From Candidatus Lightella neohaematopini (GTDB lineage Bacteria; Pseudomonadota; Gammaproteobacteria; Enterobacterales; Enterobacteriaceae): 9,301 nt of DNA. The notes under the pieces are model-generated. The model did not search any database. It was not told the origin of the DNA and saw only the letters and a program-made list of their open reading frames with translations. How positions within the stretch are numbered: position 1 is the stretch's first letter; the number at the start of each line of letters is the position of its first letter. The translations under genes and the position numbers were made by a program. Positions 7,316-9,301 of the stretch are shown here, in pieces. The DNA lies in NCBI GenBank assembly GCA_025728395.1, contig JAOBJR010000085.1, forward strand, positions 1 through 9,301. The letters run 5' to 3'.

Positions 7316-7879
7316 TTATTTAATTCTAGAAACATATTTACCAGAGTTAGTATTAACTTTAATTATATTTCCAACTTCTAAGAAATAAGGAACTTTAATT
7401 ACTACACCAGTAATTAATTTAGCTAGTTTAGTATTAGTATTAATATTATCTCCTTTTACAAATGGAGTAGTACTAACAATTTTTAAATGTATAAATTTTG
7501 GAGGAATAATCGTAATTATTTTTTTATTCCAAATAATTACATCATATTTAACTTGTTCTACAATCCACTTAATATTATTTCCTATAATACTTTTATTAAC
7601 AATAAATTGTTCAAAATTTTTATCTATAAAATACCAAAAATCTCCTTTTCTATACAAAAAAACTAAACAAATTTCTTGTACATCAGCTAATTCTATATTA
7701 TGTCCAGATTTGAATATTCTTTCTATAAATTTATTTGATATTAATTTATGTAAACGTATTCTATTAAATGCTTGTCCTTTGCCAGGTTTAATAAATTCAT
7801 TATGAATAACAATAGATGGTTCATTATCTTGTAATATTTTTATTCCTGGATATAATGAATTAACGTTACATGTAGTCAT
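7316..7879 (-). CDS. efp: Elongation factor P
   Basis: EF-P binds between the ribosomal P and E sites and speeds peptide bond formation at consecutive prolines. It has 187 residues (188 in E. coli). The modification loop FIKPGKGQAFNR contains Lys34 (codon 7778-7780), the residue that receives beta-lysine, at exactly the E. coli position. Other matches are the KOW-like N-terminal domain (PGIKILQDNEPSIV), YRKGDFWYFID, TPPKFIHLKIV and the C-terminal VGNIIKVNTNSGKYVSRIK. All three beta-barrel domains are covered. The start ATG matches the family N-terminus. It is divergent from epmB (45 bases apart) and is followed by epmA, so substrate and both modifying enzymes lie together, closer than in E. 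coli, where the frd region separates efp from epmA. Confidence 0.96.
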   Translation of the reverse strand: MTTCNVNSLYPGIKILQDNEPSIVIHNEFIKPGKGQAFNRIRLHKLISNKFIERIFKSGHNIELADVQEICLVFLYRKGDFWYFIDKNFEQFIVNKSIIGNNIKWIVEQVKYDVIIWNKKIITIIPPKFIHLKIVSTTPFVKGDNINTNTKLAKLITGVVIKVPYFLEVGNIIKVNTNSGKYVSRIK

Positions 7880-7924
7880 TGTACACTAATTTTATATGTT
7901 AAAACTAACTTTAATTATTGTAAT
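7880..7924. promoter_or_regulatory. 45-base divergent spacer between efp and epmB
   Basis: This short spacer separates two divergent start codons, so promoters for efp (with epmA) and for epmB must lie here or reach into the opposite gene. A TATAAA on the - strand sits about 12 bases before the efp start, but no -35 at a normal distance goes with it. The function is inferred from layout only. Confidence 0.4.
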
Positions 7925-8896
7925 ATGAAATATTTTAATAGTAAAGAGCTTTGGTTAAAACAGTTAACTAACACTATCAATAGTCCGTATGAATTATTAA
8001 AATTATTAAAATTAAATAATAATATTAAATTAATTAATAATATAAAAACTAAGGTATCTTTTTCTTTTAGAGTACCAAAAATTTTTGTAAAAAGAATGAA
8101 ATTAAATGATCCTAATGATCCACTATTGATGCAAATATTAATAAATATTAAAGAATCACGTAATTTTAATAGATTAACAAAAAAAAATTTATTGGAAAAT
8201 AATTTAATTAAGTTTAATTTAATACATAAATATAATAATCGTGTATTAATTTTATTAAATAATAGTTGTGCTATTCATTGTCGTTATTGTTTTCGTCGTG
8301 ATTATTTAAAAGATATTAGTAATATAAAAAATAATATGAATTATATAATAGATTATATTTTACGAAATGAAGAAATAAATGAAGTTATTTTATCAGGTGG
8401 TGATCCATTGATGATAAGAGATAAAAATATAAAATTATTTATATCAATGTTAGAAAAAATTAATCACATTCTCATATTAAGAATTCATACAAGACTACCT
8501 ATAATTATTCCTAGTAGAATTACAGATGATTTATGTAATATATTAATTAATTCTAGGTTTAAAATAATTTTAGTTACACATATTAATCATGCTAATGAAA
8601 TAAATTCTAGTGTGATTAGTAGTATGAATAAATTAAGTAAAGCTAATGTAATATTACTAAATCAAAGTGTACTACTACGCAATATTAATAATGATGCTAA
8701 TATATTAGCTAATTTAAGTATAAAATTAATTCAAGCTGGAATTATACCATATTATATTCATTTGTTAGATAAAATTAATAGTAATATTCATTTTTTAGTA
8801 ACAAAAACACAAGCTAATAAAATTATGAGAGATTTATCTAATAAAGTATCAGGGTATTTATTACCTAAATTAATGTATGATAAAAAAATAATATAA
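7925..8896 (+). CDS. epmB: EF-P--(R)-beta-lysine 2,3-aminomutase (YjeK)
   Basis: EpmB is a radical-SAM, PLP-dependent enzyme that converts L-lysine to (R)-beta-lysine for EpmA. The radical-SAM cluster motif CX3CX2C is at Cys115, Cys119 and Cys122 (CAIHCRYCFRRDY). SGGDPLM, the SAM-contact region, is at 157-163; RIHTRLPIIIPSRIT is at 186-200, THINHANE at 218-225, LNQSVLLRNIN at 245-255 and YYIHLLDK at 276-283. The PLP-binding lysine is Lys315 (codon 8867-8869) in SGYLLPKL. The protein has 323 residues against 342 in E. coli: it stops eight residues after the PLP lysine, so the variable C-terminal tail is lost, and it starts a few residues later. A run of nine A occurs at 8179-8187. All visible catalytic residues are intact, so it is probably active. 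Confidence 0.95.
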   Translation: MKYFNSKELWLKQLTNTINSPYELLKLLKLNNNIKLINNIKTKVSFSFRVPKIFVKRMKLNDPNDPLLMQILINIKESRNFNRLTKKNLLENNLIKFNLIHKYNNRVLILLNNSCAIHCRYCFRRDYLKDISNIKNNMNYIIDYILRNEEINEVILSGGDPLMIRDKNIKLFISMLEKINHILILRIHTRLPIIIPSRITDDLCNILINSRFKIILVTHINHANEINSSVISSMNKLSKANVILLNQSVLLRNINNDANILANLSIKLIQAGIIPYYIHLLDKINSNIHFLVTKTQANKIMRDLSNKVSGYLLPKLMYDKKII

Positions 8897-8899
8897 ATA

Positions 8900-8930
8900 A
8901 TAAAACCCTCTATTAATTAGAGGGTTTTAT
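8900..8930. terminator. Bidirectional hairpin terminator between epmB and groL
   Basis: A 13-bp perfect stem (8900-8912 with 8918-8930) with a 5-base loop has a GC-rich core CCCTC/GAGGG flanked by A on the left and T on the right. It therefore ends in a T-rich tract on either strand. It lies 4 bases after the epmB stop and 30 bases past the groL stop, so it can end both converging transcripts. It is the only clear intrinsic terminator in the window. Confidence 0.9.
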
Positions 8931-8959
8931 TTAACAAATAAACTACTTTGGCATGGATC

Positions 8960-9301
8960 TTACATCATACCACCCATACCACCCATACCACCCATACCAC
9001 CACCAGCAGGTCCAGCACCACTAAGATCAGGTTTTTCTTCTTTAGGTAGATCTGTTACCATGCATTCAGTAGTAATCATTAATCCAGCTACTGAAGCTGC
9101 GTATTGTAATGCAGAACGAGTTACTTTAGTAGGGTCAAGAATACCCATACTAATCATATCACCATATTTCTCAGCAGCTGCATTATAACCAGTATTACCA
9201 TCACTAGCTTTAACTTTATTTGCTATAACTGAAGGTTCTTCACCTGCATTAGCAACTATTTGTCGTAAAGGTGCTTCCATAGCTCGTCTAGCTACTTTAA
9301 T
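8960..9301 (-). CDS. groL: Chaperonin GroEL, C-terminal part
   Basis: These are the last 113 residues of the 60-kDa chaperonin, which folds client proteins in the cytosol with GroES. The frame continues past the right edge (it reads [16 protein letters not shown]), so the internal ATG at 9280 is not the start. The C-terminal equatorial segment is nearly the same as in E. coli: [45 protein letters not shown]. The normal flexible tail of Gly-Gly-Met repeats follows. The tail has an inserted GAGPAGGG before the GGM repeats compared with E. coli. This gene is visibly richer in G+C than its neighbours, as expected where the protein sequence is held by strong selection. GroEL is typically made in very large amounts in endosymbionts. 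The groS gene should lie further upstream, outside the window. Confidence 0.97.
   Translation of the reverse strand: MKVARRAMEAPLRQIVANAGEEPSVIANKVKASDGNTGYNAAAEKYGDMISMGILDPTKVTRSALQYAASVAGLMITTECMVTDLPKEEKPDLSGAGPAGGGMGGMGGMGGMM

Noticed and set aside
7294..7335. Upstream ATG extending EpmA by 14 residues into efp
   Set aside because: The EpmA family begins at the residues coded from 7293 onward; the extra residues match nothing and would overlap the end of efp.
9278..9280. ATG at 9280 as the start of a 106-residue protein
   Set aside because: The preceding codons to the window edge read as GroEL (VARRA before MEAPLRQ), so this is an internal Met of groL.

Overview
The window looks like chromosome from a strongly reduced, very AT-rich endosymbiont of the Enterobacterales. 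This rests on three things. The proteins read residue-for-residue like E. coli-type orthologues (YqgE, Orn, EF-P and GroEL are the clearest). Silent sites and spacers are almost pure A/T. Gene order is ancestral enterobacterial, with many genes deleted. An insect nutritional symbiont is the natural guess, but nothing here fixes the genus.

The left block (about 1-4708, all + strand) holds the 3' end of rsmE, a 963-base gene-free stretch where gshB normally sits, yqgE overlapping ruvX, a 325-base gene-free stretch, proC (GTG start, good Shine-Dalgarno) and mltC. From recall this is the rsmE-gshB-yqgE-ruvX-(yggS)-proC-(yggT to mutY)-mltC order of enterobacteria that keep proC beside yggS, with gshB, yggS and the genes after proC missing.

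The right block (4720-9301) holds tRNA-Gly(GCC) and orn on -, psd on +, epmA and efp on -, epmB on +, and the 3' end of groL on -. Read from the other strand, this is the E. coli order and orientation groL, epmB(reverse), efp, epmA, psd(reverse), orn, tRNA-Gly, with the frd region, mscM, rsgA and others missing. The two blocks are far apart in E. coli and meet here between mltC and the tRNA.

Functionally, three genes form one pathway: EpmB (lysine 2,3-aminomutase) makes beta-lysine, and EpmA attaches it to Lys34 of EF-P, which relieves ribosome stalling at proline runs. The rest is single-gene housekeeping: phosphatidylethanolamine synthesis (psd), the last step of proline synthesis (proC), peptidoglycan turnover (mltC), RNA processing and degradation (ruvX, orn), rRNA methylation (rsmE) and protein folding (groL). 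Several proteins have lost residues that are normally well conserved (EpmA motif 2, ProC MPNTP and SPGGTT, RsmE GPEGG, MltC AYNGG), and Psd and EpmB are shortened at the C-terminus. I found no mobile element, CRISPR, toxin system or plausible new multi-gene system; the points of interest are how far erosion has gone and what was kept.
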